Assembly (NCBI RefSeq): GCF_900116645.1
Contig: NZ_FPBO01000022.1
Location: 80,402-144,401, forward strand
From: Pseudoduganella namucuonensis
GTDB taxonomy: Bacteria; Pseudomonadota; Gammaproteobacteria; Burkholderiales; Burkholderiaceae_D
Length of the DNA: 64,000 nt
Direction: 5' to 3'
Under the pieces are notes generated by a model. It did not search any database. It had not been told where the DNA came from and was given only the letters and a program-made list of their open reading frames with translations. The first letter of the stretch is position 1. Each line of letters begins with the position of its first letter. Of the stretch, positions 36,986 through 47,105 are shown one piece after another. Made by a program: the position numbers and the translations under genes.

Positions 36986-37052
36986 AAGCGAGCTGAGCCC
37001 CATTTGGTGACTCGGCGTCCCCGCCATGCCCCAAATGGGGCTCAGCTCGCTT
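36986..37052. repeat. Perfect 22-bp inverted repeat between convergent genes
   Basis: The arms AAGCGAGCTGAGCCCC... (36986-37007) and 37031-37052 pair perfectly; the loop is 23 nt. The right arm ends 3 bp before the stop codon of the dehydrogenase gene at 37056. No T-run. The arm contains GGGGCTCAG, close to the GGGGTCAG core of the other palindromes. Confidence 0.92.
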
Positions 37053-37055
37053 GGG

Positions 37056-38051
37056 CTATTTGACGGCGGCGGCGTAGCCGGGGTTGAGGATGGTCTTGCA
37101 TGCGCCGTTGGCGAAGTCGACCAGGTTCTGGAAGGCGGCGCCGAAGTACAGCTCGTAGCTGTCCTTTTCCACGTAGCCCAGGTGCGGCGTGCACAGCACG
37201 TTGGGCATGCGCAGCAGCGGCGAGTCCTCCGGCAGCGGCTCGGTGGTGAACACGTCCAGCGCGGCGGCGCCGGGACGCCCCGCCCGCAGCGCCTGCTCCA
37301 GCGCGCCCTCGGCCACCAGCTCGGCCCGGCTGGTGTTGACGAACAGCGCGCCCGGTTTCATGCGCGCCAGGTCGTCCGCCGTGACGATGCCGCGCGTGCC
37401 CTCCGCCAGCCGCAGGTGCAGGCTCAGCACGTCGGCCCGTTCGAAGAACCGCTCGCGCGACTCGGCGGCCAGGTTGCCGTCGGCCTTGGCGGCGTCCAGG
37501 CTGCCTTGGCGGCCCCACACCATCACTTGCATGCCGAAAGCGCGGGCGTAGCCGGCGATCAGCTTGCCGATCTTGCCGTAGCCCCAGATGCCCAGCGTGC
37601 GCCCCTTCAGCACCGTGCCCACCGTGTTGTGCTCCGGCGCGGCGGCGACCGTCTGCCACACGCCGTTGCGCAGGTTCGCGGCGTAGGGCACGATCTTGCG
37701 CTGCGCCGCCATGATCAGCGCCCAGGTCAGCTCGGCCGGCGCGGTCGGCGAGCCGACGCCCTCGGCGATCGCGATGCCCAGTTCGGTCGCGGCGTCGACG
37801 TCGATATGGCCGCTGACCTTGCCCGTCTGGGAAATAAGCTTGAGGTTGGGCAACTTGCCCAGCAGCGCGCGATTGAAGGCGGTGCGCTCGCGTATCAGCA
37901 CCAGCGCGTCGAACGGCGCCAGCCGCGCGGCCAGCTGGCCCACGCCGCGGCTGGTGTTGTTGAACACTTTGACTTCGTGGTTTTTTAACAACTCGAAGCA
38001 ATCCAGGGTGCGCGTTGCGTCCTGGTAGTCGTCAAGAATGGCGATTTTCAT
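37056..38051 (-). CDS. D-2-hydroxyacid dehydrogenase family protein
   Basis: A 331-residue NAD(P)-dependent enzyme. The nucleotide-binding motif is GIWGYGKIGKLIAGYARAFG (about 150-169), the catalytic Arg is in FVNTSRAELV, and TPHLGYVEKDSYE holds the catalytic His at about residue 295. The N-terminal segment MKIAILDDYQDATRTLDC is typical of a phosphoglycerate-dehydrogenase-like group. The substrate is not determined. ATG 38051 was chosen; upstream codons in the open frame look non-coding. The start is 326 bp from pckG, which is divergent. Confidence 0.85.
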   Translation of the reverse strand: MKIAILDDYQDATRTLDCFELLKNHEVKVFNNTSRGVGQLAARLAPFDALVLIRERTAFNRALLGKLPNLKLISQTGKVSGHIDVDAATELGIAIAEGVGSPTAPAELTWALIMAAQRKIVPYAANLRNGVWQTVAAAPEHNTVGTVLKGRTLGIWGYGKIGKLIAGYARAFGMQVMVWGRQGSLDAAKADGNLAAESRERFFERADVLSLHLRLAEGTRGIVTADDLARMKPGALFVNTSRAELVAEGALEQALRAGRPGAAALDVFTTEPLPEDSPLLRMPNVLCTPHLGYVEKDSYELYFGAAFQNLVDFANGACKTILNPGYAAAVK

Positions 38052-38377
38052 ATGTGTTGTCAGGTTGGAAATATCATTTCGTAGGTAAATAACACGATTC
38101 AAAATTGTCGGGAATAGCCTACTACATAAGTCAACCAATTCTCCTACATTTCTGTCGGAACGGGCCAAGGACGGGTGTACAATCGCTTCAACTTCGAAGC
38201 CCAACAGTGGGCTTCCGCAATACGTTCCATCAGTCCTGACGCATAGTCGGACTTACCGACAAGACCGCCGTACCGCCGAAGCATTAACGAATGTCTTCCC
38301 GAGCGCAAGCCAAAAGCTGACGACGATCCTGCCGTGCCGGGACAAGACAAGAATTCTTTATTGGCATTGGAGGTACT
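38052..38377 (+). promoter_or_regulatory. Long leader and divergent promoter region of pckG
   Basis: No gene is seen in these 326 bp. TACAAT at 38178-38183 is a plausible -10 box for pckG. Downstream are two hairpins: GAAGCCCA/TGGGCTTC (38196-38215, ACAG loop) and GTCGG/CCGAC (38246-38260). If transcription starts near 38190, the leader is about 190 nt, long enough for post-transcriptional control. The left end, which is AT-rich, should hold the promoter of the dehydrogenase gene. Confidence 0.5.
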
Positions 38378-40243
38378 ATGAATCAGCCCGTCATGGGTGG
38401 CGTCGCGGCAGTGAACGCCCCAGCTTACATCAAACATCAAAATCTCATCAATTGGGTGGCCGAAGTGGCCGCGCTGACCCGTCCCGCCCGCATCTACTGG
38501 TGCGACGGTTCGCAGGAAGAGTACGACCGCCTGTGCGCCGAGATGGTGGCCGCCGGCACGATGAAGAAGCTGAACGCCGAGAAGCGCCCCAACTCCTACC
38601 TGGCCTGCTCGGATCCGACCGACGTGGCGCGCGTGGAGGACCGCACCTTCATCTGCTCCCGGACCAAGGAAGAGGCCGGCCCGACCAACAACTGGATGGC
38701 GCCCGCCGAAATGCGCAGCACGCTGAACGGCCTGTTCGAGGGCTGCATGGCCGGCCGCACGATGTACGTGGTGCCGTTCTCGATGGGCCCGCTGGGTTCG
38801 CCGATCGCCCACATCGGCGTGGAACTGTCCGATTCGCCCTACGTCGCCGTCAACATGCGCATCATGACGCGCATGGGCAAGGCCGTGTACGAGGTGCTGG
38901 GCACCGACGGCGACTACGTGCCGGCGATCCACACCGTCGGCGCGCCGCTGCAAGCCGGCCAGCAGGACGTGGCGTGGCCGTGCAACGCCACCAAATACAT
39001 CGTGCACTTCCCCGAGACCCGCGAAATCTGGTCCTACGGTTCCGGTTACGGCGGCAACGCGCTGCTGGGCAAGAAATGCTTCGCGCTGCGCATCGCCTCC
39101 AACATGGGCTTCCAGGACGCGCAACAGGGCGGCAAGGGCTGGCTGGCCGAGCACATGCTGATCCTGGGCGTGGAATCGCCGGAAGGCAAGAAGCACTACG
39201 TGGCGGCCGCCTTCCCCTCGGCCTGCGGCAAGACCAACTTCGCGATGCTGATTCCGCCGGCCAGCTTCAACGGCTGGAAAGTGACCACCATCGGCGACGA
39301 CATCGCCTGGATCAAGCCGGGCGCCGACGGCCGCCTGTACGCGATCAACCCGGAGGCGGGCTACTTTGGCGTGGCCCCCGGCACCAACACCAAGACCAAC
39401 TCGAACTGCATGGCTTGCCTGGGCGAGAACACCATCTTCACCAACGTGGCGCTGACCGACGACGGCGACGTGTGGTGGGAAGGCCTGACCAAGGAAGCCC
39501 CGGCGCACCTGATCGACTGGCAGGGCAAGGACTGGACGCCGGCCTCCGGCACCAAGGCCGCCCACCCGAACGCCCGCTTCACCGTGGCCGCGACCCAGAA
39601 CCCGGTGATCGATCCGGCCTGGGACGATCCGGCCGGCGTGCCGATCTCGGCTTTCATTTTCGGCGGCCGCCGCTCGACCACCGTGCCGCTGGTGACCGAG
39701 GCGCGCAACTGGGTGGAGGGCGTGTACATGGCCGCGACCATGGGCTCGGAAACCACCGCCGCCGCCGCCGGCCAGATGGGCGTGGTGCGCCGCGATCCGT
39801 TCGCCATGCTGCCCTTCATCGGCTACAACATGAGCGACTACTTCCAGCACTGGCTGGACCTGGGCCGCAAGGTGGGCGAGGCCAGCCCGGCCGCGCTGCC
39901 GAAGATCTACTGCGTGAACTGGTTCCGCACCGACGCCGAGGGCAAGTTCGTGTGGCCTGGTTTCGGCGACAACATGCGCGTGCTGAAATGGATGCTGGAC
40001 CGCATCGAAGGCAAGGCCAGCGGCGTGGAAAACGTGTTCGGCACGACGCCGGAATTCGGCGACCTGAACTGGGACGGCCTGAACTTCACGCAAGAGCAGT
40101 TCAACCAGATCACCTCGATCGACAAGGCGGCCTGGAACGAGGAACTGAAGCTGCACGCCGAACTGTTCGAGAAGCTGGCTTACCACCTGCCTCAAGAACT
40201 GGTCGACACCAAGGCTGAAATCGAGAAGCGCCTGGCCAACTAA
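38378..40243 (+). CDS. pckG: Phosphoenolpyruvate carboxykinase (GTP)
   Basis: A 621-residue cytoplasmic enzyme that converts oxaloacetate plus GTP to phosphoenolpyruvate for gluconeogenesis. Diagnostic segments are YWCDGSQEEYDRL near the N-terminus, the P-loop-like FPSACGKTNFAML (about residue 284), the metal-binding TTIGDDIAWI, GVAPGTNTKTN and FIFGGRRSTTVPLV. Length is normal for the GTP family. GGAGG stands 8 bp before ATG 38378. It has its own terminator, so it is monocistronic. Confidence 0.97.
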   Translation: MNQPVMGGVAAVNAPAYIKHQNLINWVAEVAALTRPARIYWCDGSQEEYDRLCAEMVAAGTMKKLNAEKRPNSYLACSDPTDVARVEDRTFICSRTKEEAGPTNNWMAPAEMRSTLNGLFEGCMAGRTMYVVPFSMGPLGSPIAHIGVELSDSPYVAVNMRIMTRMGKAVYEVLGTDGDYVPAIHTVGAPLQAGQQDVAWPCNATKYIVHFPETREIWSYGSGYGGNALLGKKCFALRIASNMGFQDAQQGGKGWLAEHMLILGVESPEGKKHYVAAAFPSACGKTNFAMLIPPASFNGWKVTTIGDDIAWIKPGADGRLYAINPEAGYFGVAPGTNTKTNSNCMACLGENTIFTNVALTDDGDVWWEGLTKEAPAHLIDWQGKDWTPASGTKAAHPNARFTVAATQNPVIDPAWDDPAGVPISAFIFGGRRSTTVPLVTEARNWVEGVYMAATMGSETTAAAAGQMGVVRRDPFAMLPFIGYNMSDYFQHWLDLGRKVGEASPAALPKIYCVNWFRTDAEGKFVWPGFGDNMRVLKWMLDRIEGKASGVENVFGTTPEFGDLNWDGLNFTQEQFNQITSIDKAAWNEELKLHAELFEKLAYHLPQELVDTKAEIEKRLAN

Positions 40244-40264
40244 GCGGTCCAGGGCTGCAACGAA

Positions 40265-40290
40265 GGCGCGTCCGCGGACGCGCCTTTTTT
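40265..40290 (+). terminator. Rho-independent terminator of pckG
   Basis: GGCGCGTCC (40265-40273) and GGACGCGCC (40276-40284) form a 9-bp stem followed by TTTTTT. It overlaps the last codons of the convergent gene at 40289 by 2 bp. Confidence 0.92.
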
Positions 40291-41191
40291 ATTTGATGTG
40301 CCGCAGGTCCTCCAGGCGGAACCACAGTTCCTTGCGGTCCAGCGGCGTCGCCGCCGGCAGCCCCGGGTTCTTCAATTCCAGCACGCGCCGCTTGTCCAGC
40401 CGCGAGCGGCGCAGCGCCTTGCCGTAGTGCTGGTAGAACAGCTGGTCCATGGTGCCGTCCGCGATGGCCAACTCCAGGCCGCGCCGTATCTGCTCGGCCA
40501 GGTGCCCGTCGGCGCGGTTGAGGAAATAGTAGTCGGCGGTCGGGTAGTGCAGCACCACGTGCGGCTCGACCGCCAGCTCCTTGTGCCGCGCCGCCTCCGG
40601 CCAGATCTCGTTGACCGCCCTCGGCACGTAGTCGACCCGGCCCGCCTTCAGCATGCCGAACAGGCTGTCGTAGGTCGACACCGGCGTCGGCGCCAGGCCG
40701 TTGCCGCGCAGGATGGCCAGGTCCGGCCAGTCGTGGCCCTGCGCCAACTTGTAGGGTTTGAGGTCCGCCAGCGTTTTCGCGCCACGGAACAGCTCGACCT
40801 GATCGGCGCGTACCAGCAGCATGCGCCAGCCGATCAGGCCCTTGCTGATGGGGATGCGCACCGGCAGCAGCTTTTCCTCCCGCTCCCGGGACGTCATGGT
40901 GGCCACGATGTGCAGCGTGCCGGTGGCGGCCATGATCTCGACGATGGAGCGGTTCTGCTGCATGTGGTGCGGGGTCATCACCAGCTGGTGCGGGCTGCCG
41001 GCCTTGATCAGCGCCATTTGCAGCAGCTGGAAGGGATAGTCGCCCCGTTCGTCGTCCAGCGTCTCCGGGCGCGGGTAGTACAGCACGTCCGCCCGCGCCG
41101 CGCTGACCGTCAGCAGGGAGGCCAGCAGGGCGGCCGCCCACGCCGCGCGTCGCGCGCGTGGCATGGACGCTGGCCATCCTGGATGCGGCAT
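40289..41191 (-). CDS. Periplasmic solute-binding protein (family 3-like)
   Basis: This 300-residue protein has a Sec signal (RRAAWAAALLASLLTVSAARA) and a type II periplasmic binding fold: VLYYPRPETLDDERGDYPFQLLQ, MVTSRER-like TMTSREREEKLLPVRIPI, and FGMLKAGRVDYVPRAVNEI. The family covers amino-acid and other small-molecule receptors, and no ABC permease genes are adjacent, so it may serve a sensor or an unlinked transporter. AAGGA lies 6 bp before ATG 41191; ATG 41164 is a second candidate. A related protein is encoded at 57115. Confidence 0.78.
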   Translation of the reverse strand: MPHPGWPASMPRARRAAWAAALLASLLTVSAARADVLYYPRPETLDDERGDYPFQLLQMALIKAGSPHQLVMTPHHMQQNRSIVEIMAATGTLHIVATMTSREREEKLLPVRIPISKGLIGWRMLLVRADQVELFRGAKTLADLKPYKLAQGHDWPDLAILRGNGLAPTPVSTYDSLFGMLKAGRVDYVPRAVNEIWPEAARHKELAVEPHVVLHYPTADYYFLNRADGHLAEQIRRGLELAIADGTMDQLFYQHYGKALRRSRLDKRRVLELKNPGLPAATPLDRKELWFRLEDLRHIK

Positions 41192-41279
41192 GTGGTTCCT
41201 TTTCGACGGTGGGTGTCTTTTCGATGGTCCCGCAAGTCATGTCGCGCGTCAAGAAGCGGATCGCTGATTTCCTGGCATG

Positions 41280-41299
41280 TTTCGCACACGTGTGCTAAA
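41280..41299. promoter_or_regulatory. Putative TetR operator O1
   Basis: TTTCGCACACGTGTGCTAAA is a near-perfect palindrome (9+2+9, one mismatch) that ends 8 bp before the tetR start. The same sequence with a perfect palindrome occurs at 42023. Autoregulation is the obvious reading. Confidence 0.8.
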
Positions 41300-41307
41300 G
41301 TGACTCC

Positions 41308-41928
41308 ATGATGATGAACCTTTCCAGCAAAAGCGAAGCCACCTACGCCGCCATCCTGGCCGCCGCCTACGAGATGGCGGCCGCCGACGGCATCGGCAAG
41401 CTGTCGCTGGGCGAGGTGGCGAAACGCATGGGCATCAGCAAGAGCGGCGTGTTTTCCCGCGTCGGCTCGTTGGAGGCCTTGCAGGCGGCGGTGCTGGACG
41501 AGTCCGACCGGCGCTTCGCGGAAGACGTCTTCATGCCGTCGCTGCGCCTGCCGGCGGGCCTGCCCAGGCTGGCCGCCCAGGTGGAACGCTGGACCGAGAG
41601 CTGCTGCGCGACCGGGCCCGGCACCGGTTGCCTGTACACGGCGGGCGCCTTCGAGTACGACGACCTGCAGACGCCGCTGCGAGACCGTTTGCAGCAGGGC
41701 GTGGAGCGCTGGCGCGCGTCGCTGCGCAAGACGGTGCGGCAGGCGGTGGAGGTGGGCCATCTGCGGCCGGACACGGACGCCGAGCAATTGGTGTTCGAGA
41801 TTTATTGCCTGATCGTGGGCCTGATGCACGACACGCGCTTCATGCGCGACCCTGCCGCGCCGCGCCGCATGCAGATGGCGTTCAGCCGGCTGATTTCGAC
41901 GTACAAGAGCTTCAACTACCAGGGGTGA
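41308..41928 (+). CDS. TetR/AcrR family transcriptional regulator
   Basis: This 206-residue regulator has an HTH at about residues 11-57 (ILAAAYEMAAADGIGKLSLG; EVAKRMGISKSGVFSRVGS) and a helical ligand-binding C-terminal domain of the TetR_C_16-like kind (LVFEIYCLIVGLMHDTRFM). It is flanked by two copies of the same palindrome: one covers its own promoter and one that of the small gene at 42055. The terminator at 41987 separates the two transcription units. The ligand is unknown. ATG codons at 41308 and 41311 are both possible starts. Confidence 0.88.
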   Translation: MMMNLSSKSEATYAAILAAAYEMAAADGIGKLSLGEVAKRMGISKSGVFSRVGSLEALQAAVLDESDRRFAEDVFMPSLRLPAGLPRLAAQVERWTESCCATGPGTGCLYTAGAFEYDDLQTPLRDRLQQGVERWRASLRKTVRQAVEVGHLRPDTDAEQLVFEIYCLIVGLMHDTRFMRDPAAPRRMQMAFSRLISTYKSFNYQG

Positions 41929-41986
41929 CTTATGACATCCAGTATCAGGGTCCACGCGAGCGCCGGCACCGGCGCCAGCCGCGCGG

Positions 41987-42015
41987 CGGCGGCGGGCCAT
42001 GCCGCCGTTTTTTTT
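41987..42015 (+). terminator. Rho-independent terminator of tetR
   Basis: CGGCGGC (41987-41993) pairs with GCCGCCG (42001-42007) over a 7-nt loop, followed by eight T. It isolates tetR from the next unit. Confidence 0.88.
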
Positions 42016-42022
42016 CAACATA

Positions 42023-42042
42023 TTTCGCACAGGTGTGCGAAA
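42023..42042. promoter_or_regulatory. Putative TetR operator O2
   Basis: TTTCGCACAGGTGTGCGAAA has perfect 9-bp arms around a 2-bp centre. It lies between the tetR terminator and the ribosome-binding site of the 37-codon gene at 42055, where bound repressor would block its promoter. Confidence 0.82.
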
Positions 42043-42054
42043 AAGGAGATCACC

Positions 42055-42168
42055 ATGACCAAAGTAATCCTGTTGGCCGTCATCGGCTGCTGCCTGCTGT
42101 TCAGCCCGAGCCTGGCGCAAGCGCTGCGTTCCCTGCCCGACAGCAATGACGACTTCGACCTCGTCTAG
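42055..42168 (+). CDS. 37-residue secreted or membrane peptide
   Basis: ATG 42055 is preceded by AAGGAG at 42044-42049. The first 22 residues (MTKVILLAVIGCCLLFSPSLAQ) form a signal-like hydrophobic segment with cleavage likely after LAQA; the rest is only about 14 residues, acidic at its end (DSNDDFDLV). It is the first gene of a unit under TetR operator O2 and precedes the isomerase gene by 13 bp. The product could be a short exported peptide, a leader, or a membrane microprotein. No family is recognised. Confidence 0.6.
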   Translation: MTKVILLAVIGCCLLFSPSLAQALRSLPDSNDDFDLV

Positions 42169-42181
42169 GCGAGGCCCCGCC

Positions 42182-42862
42182 ATGGAACCCATCGACTTCT
42201 ATTTCGACTTCGCGTCGCCCTACGGCTACTTCGCCGCCACCTGCATCGACGAGCTGGCGGCGCGCCACCGGCGCGAGGTGCGCTGGACGCCGATTCTGAT
42301 GGCCGCCATGTTCCAGGCCACCGGCGGCACGCCGCTGCCACTGGTGCCGGTCAAGGGGACGTATGTCTTGCACGACATCGACCGCACCGCGCGCCAGCAC
42401 GGCATCGTCTACCGCCAGCCGGCCGCGTTCCCCGAGCTGCTGCTGGCGGCGCCCCGGGCCATGTTGTGGATACGCGAGACGCATGGCCACGACCTGGCCG
42501 TGCGTTTCGCCAAGCGCTGCTACCGCGCCTACTTCGCCGAGCGCAAGGACATCGATTCCCCGCAGGCGCTGCTGGCGCTGGCGGCCGAGCTGGGCATCGG
42601 CCCGGGGCTGGAGGAGGGCATGCGGTCGGCCGAGGGCAAGGAACGTTTGAAGCTGGCGAACGCGGCGGCGCTGGAGCGCGGCGTGTTCGGCTCGCCCTTC
42701 GTGATCGCGGACGGCGAACCGTTCTGGGGCTTCGACCGCTTCAGCCAGCTGGAGGCCTGGCTGGCCGGCGGCGGCGTGTCGTGGCGCTACTGGGCGCGCC
42801 GGCCCCGCATCGCGGTCGGCGCCAAGTGGAACACCAACCGCGCGGTGGCCGCCGCGGGCTGA
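42182..42862 (+). CDS. 2-hydroxychromene-2-carboxylate isomerase (DsbA superfamily)
   Basis: A 226-residue enzyme of the kappa-class GST-like family. The N-terminus IDFYFDFASPYGYFAA holds the catalytic Ser position of HCCA isomerase, RTARQHGIVYRQP follows, and GVFGSPFVIADGEPFWGFDR is the conserved cis-Pro and C-terminal region. In aromatic degradation these enzymes isomerise glutathione-linked intermediates, but many members have other substrates. TetR control via O2 suggests inducible handling of a xenobiotic; this is inferred. A C-terminal tail of about 25 residues is unusual. It ends 13 bp before the convergent uvrA. Confidence 0.82.
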   Translation: MEPIDFYFDFASPYGYFAATCIDELAARHRREVRWTPILMAAMFQATGGTPLPLVPVKGTYVLHDIDRTARQHGIVYRQPAAFPELLLAAPRAMLWIRETHGHDLAVRFAKRCYRAYFAERKDIDSPQALLALAAELGIGPGLEEGMRSAEGKERLKLANAAALERGVFGSPFVIADGEPFWGFDRFSQLEAWLAGGGVSWRYWARRPRIAVGAKWNTNRAVAAAG

Positions 42863-42875
42863 GAGGCCATCGGCC

Positions 42876-45746
<2,871 letters not shown>

Positions 45747-45860
45747 TGTCTGTGCCTGAGGGTAATATGGGGCCGAAACGGTCAACCCGACACTATAGCC
45801 GGGTTTGCCGCGCGCCGCCCTCTGGTGATTGACCCGGATCAGGCTGGCGAACGGCAAATA

Positions 45861-45876
45861 CTGTATATAATACCAG
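45861..45876. promoter_or_regulatory. LexA (SOS) box shared by uvrA and ssb
   Basis: CTGTATATAATACCAG fits CTG-N10-CAG, and the flanks extend the palindrome (TACTG...CAGTA). It lies 115 bp before uvrA and 117 bp before ssb. On the uvrA strand TTGAAG and TATATA are spaced as a promoter overlapping it. A second TATAAT at 45931-45936 could give ssb an SOS-independent promoter. Confidence 0.9.
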
Positions 45877-45992
45877 TATTCAAGACTTCAAGCGCCCCCT
45901 GAAAAAAATCAGGCCGGGGGTGGCTTGGCTTATAATCGCTGTTTAGCTCAACACAGCCCGCCCCTGGCGGCCGCATTCATCAGGAGTTTTAC

Positions 45993-46493
45993 ATGGCATC
46001 AGTCAACAAAGTCATCATCGTCGGCAATCTGGGCCGCGATCCGGAAATTCGCTACATGCCTAGCGGTGATGCGATCGCCAACATTGCCGTAGCGACCTCG
46101 TACAAGTCGAAAGACCGTAACACCGGCGAGCAGAAAGAGCAGACCGAGTGGCACCGCATCTCCTTCTTCGGCCGCCTGGCCGAGATCGTCGGCCAGTACC
46201 TGAAAAAAGGCTCGTCGGTCTACGTCGAGGGCCGCCTGCAGACCCGCAAGTACACCGACAAGGACGGCGTCGAGAAGTACGCGACCGACATCATCGCCGA
46301 GCAGATGCAAATGCTGGGCGGCCGCGCCGGCATGGGCGGCGGCGACTCGATGGGTGGCGATGACGGCGGCGGCTACGACGCGCCGCCGGCCCGTCCTGCC
46401 CCGCGTCCGGCCCCGGCCCCCGCGCCGGCCCCGCGTCCGGCCGCGCGTCCAGCGCCGAACTTCTCGGATATGGATGACGATATTCCGTTCTAA
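45993..46493 (+). CDS. ssb: Single-stranded DNA-binding protein
   Basis: The product is a 166-residue SSB. The OB-fold covers about residues 1-110 (VIIVGNLGRDPEIRYMPSGD; WHRISFFGRLAEIVGQYLKKGS; YVEGRLQTRKYTDKDG), then a Gly/Pro/Ala-rich linker and the conserved acidic tip DMDDDIPF that binds partner proteins. CAGGAG lies before ATG 45993. A strong terminator follows. SOS control through the shared LexA box is likely partial, given a second promoter-like sequence. Confidence 0.97.
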   Translation: MASVNKVIIVGNLGRDPEIRYMPSGDAIANIAVATSYKSKDRNTGEQKEQTEWHRISFFGRLAEIVGQYLKKGSSVYVEGRLQTRKYTDKDGVEKYATDIIAEQMQMLGGRAGMGGGDSMGGDDGGGYDAPPARPAPRPAPAPAPAPRPAARPAPNFSDMDDDIPF

Positions 46494-46516
46494 GGCGTAC
46501 AACGTGTAGTGAAAAA

Positions 46517-46552
46517 AACCCCTGCAACTTGATGAAGTTGTAGGGGTTTTTT
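46517..46552. terminator. Terminator of ssb
   Basis: AACCCCTGCAACTT (46517-46530) pairs with AAGTTGTAGGGGTT (46535-46548; one G-U) over GATG, followed by TTTTTT. An A-run on the left makes it potentially bidirectional. Confidence 0.92.
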
Positions 46553-46653
46553 CTTTTTACGGGAAATTCTGAGTTCATCTATGGGCGATAGCTTATAAAT
46601 TCTAAAAATCAGCTAGAGCCGATATTGTGAAAATATAAGTTAAAGCAAGTATC

Positions 46654-46687
46654 TTGACATTATAGGCTTTGGCCTATAAATTGAACT
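46654..46687 (+). promoter_or_regulatory. hipBA promoter with palindromic operator
   Basis: A perfect -35 TTGACA (46654-46659) is followed 17 bp later by TAAATT. Between them TTATAGGC (46660-46667) and GCCTATAA (46672-46679) form a perfect 8-bp palindrome around TTTG. HipB bound there would occlude RNA polymerase. The transcript starts only a few bases before ATG 46689, so the leader is very short and no clear Shine-Dalgarno is visible. Confidence 0.75.
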
Positions 46688-46688
46688 C

Positions 46689-47105
46689 ATGGCTACCAAC
46701 TTCCCCATACGCTTTGCCGCGCAACTACGTCAGCATATAAAGGCTCTGAGGAAGGCGCGTGGCCTGACCCAAGCTCAACTCGGCGAAATGATTGGGGTCA
46801 GTCAAGCGCGCATTGCAGAAATCGAAGCGAACCCAGGCTTGGTCAGATTTGAACAACTGATGCAATTACTGTCTACACTCGGGGTCACGATAGTCTTGAA
46901 CGAAGACTTGTCTACTTCGCATGCGCCGACCATCGCAGGAAGCGCAGGGCGCGGTGTCCCGAAGTCGCCCGCCGCGACAGGGTATGTCCCTGCGACAAAA
47001 TCCGCGCCTGTACTGGAGGCTCCGCGAGCTCTCAACCCCAGTAGTGACGTTCAACCGACTGCGAGACGTAATTTCATTGTCCGTCCCAAGAAGGGGACAT
47101 GGTGA
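46689..47105 (+). CDS. hipB: HipB-type antitoxin, XRE family
   Basis: A 138-residue DNA-binding antitoxin. The XRE helix-turn-helix (about 16-70) reads LRKARGLTQAQLGEMIGVSQ, then ARIAEIEANPGLVRFEQLMQLL. The C-terminal 60 residues are low in complexity with many S, P and R and are longer than in E. coli HipB (88 residues). HipB neutralises HipA and represses the operon through the palindrome at 46660. Its stop overlaps the hipA start by 7 bp. GC content is clearly below that of the flanking core genes. Confidence 0.85.
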   Translation: MATNFPIRFAAQLRQHIKALRKARGLTQAQLGEMIGVSQARIAEIEANPGLVRFEQLMQLLSTLGVTIVLNEDLSTSHAPTIAGSAGRGVPKSPAATGYVPATKSAPVLEAPRALNPSSDVQPTARRNFIVRPKKGTW

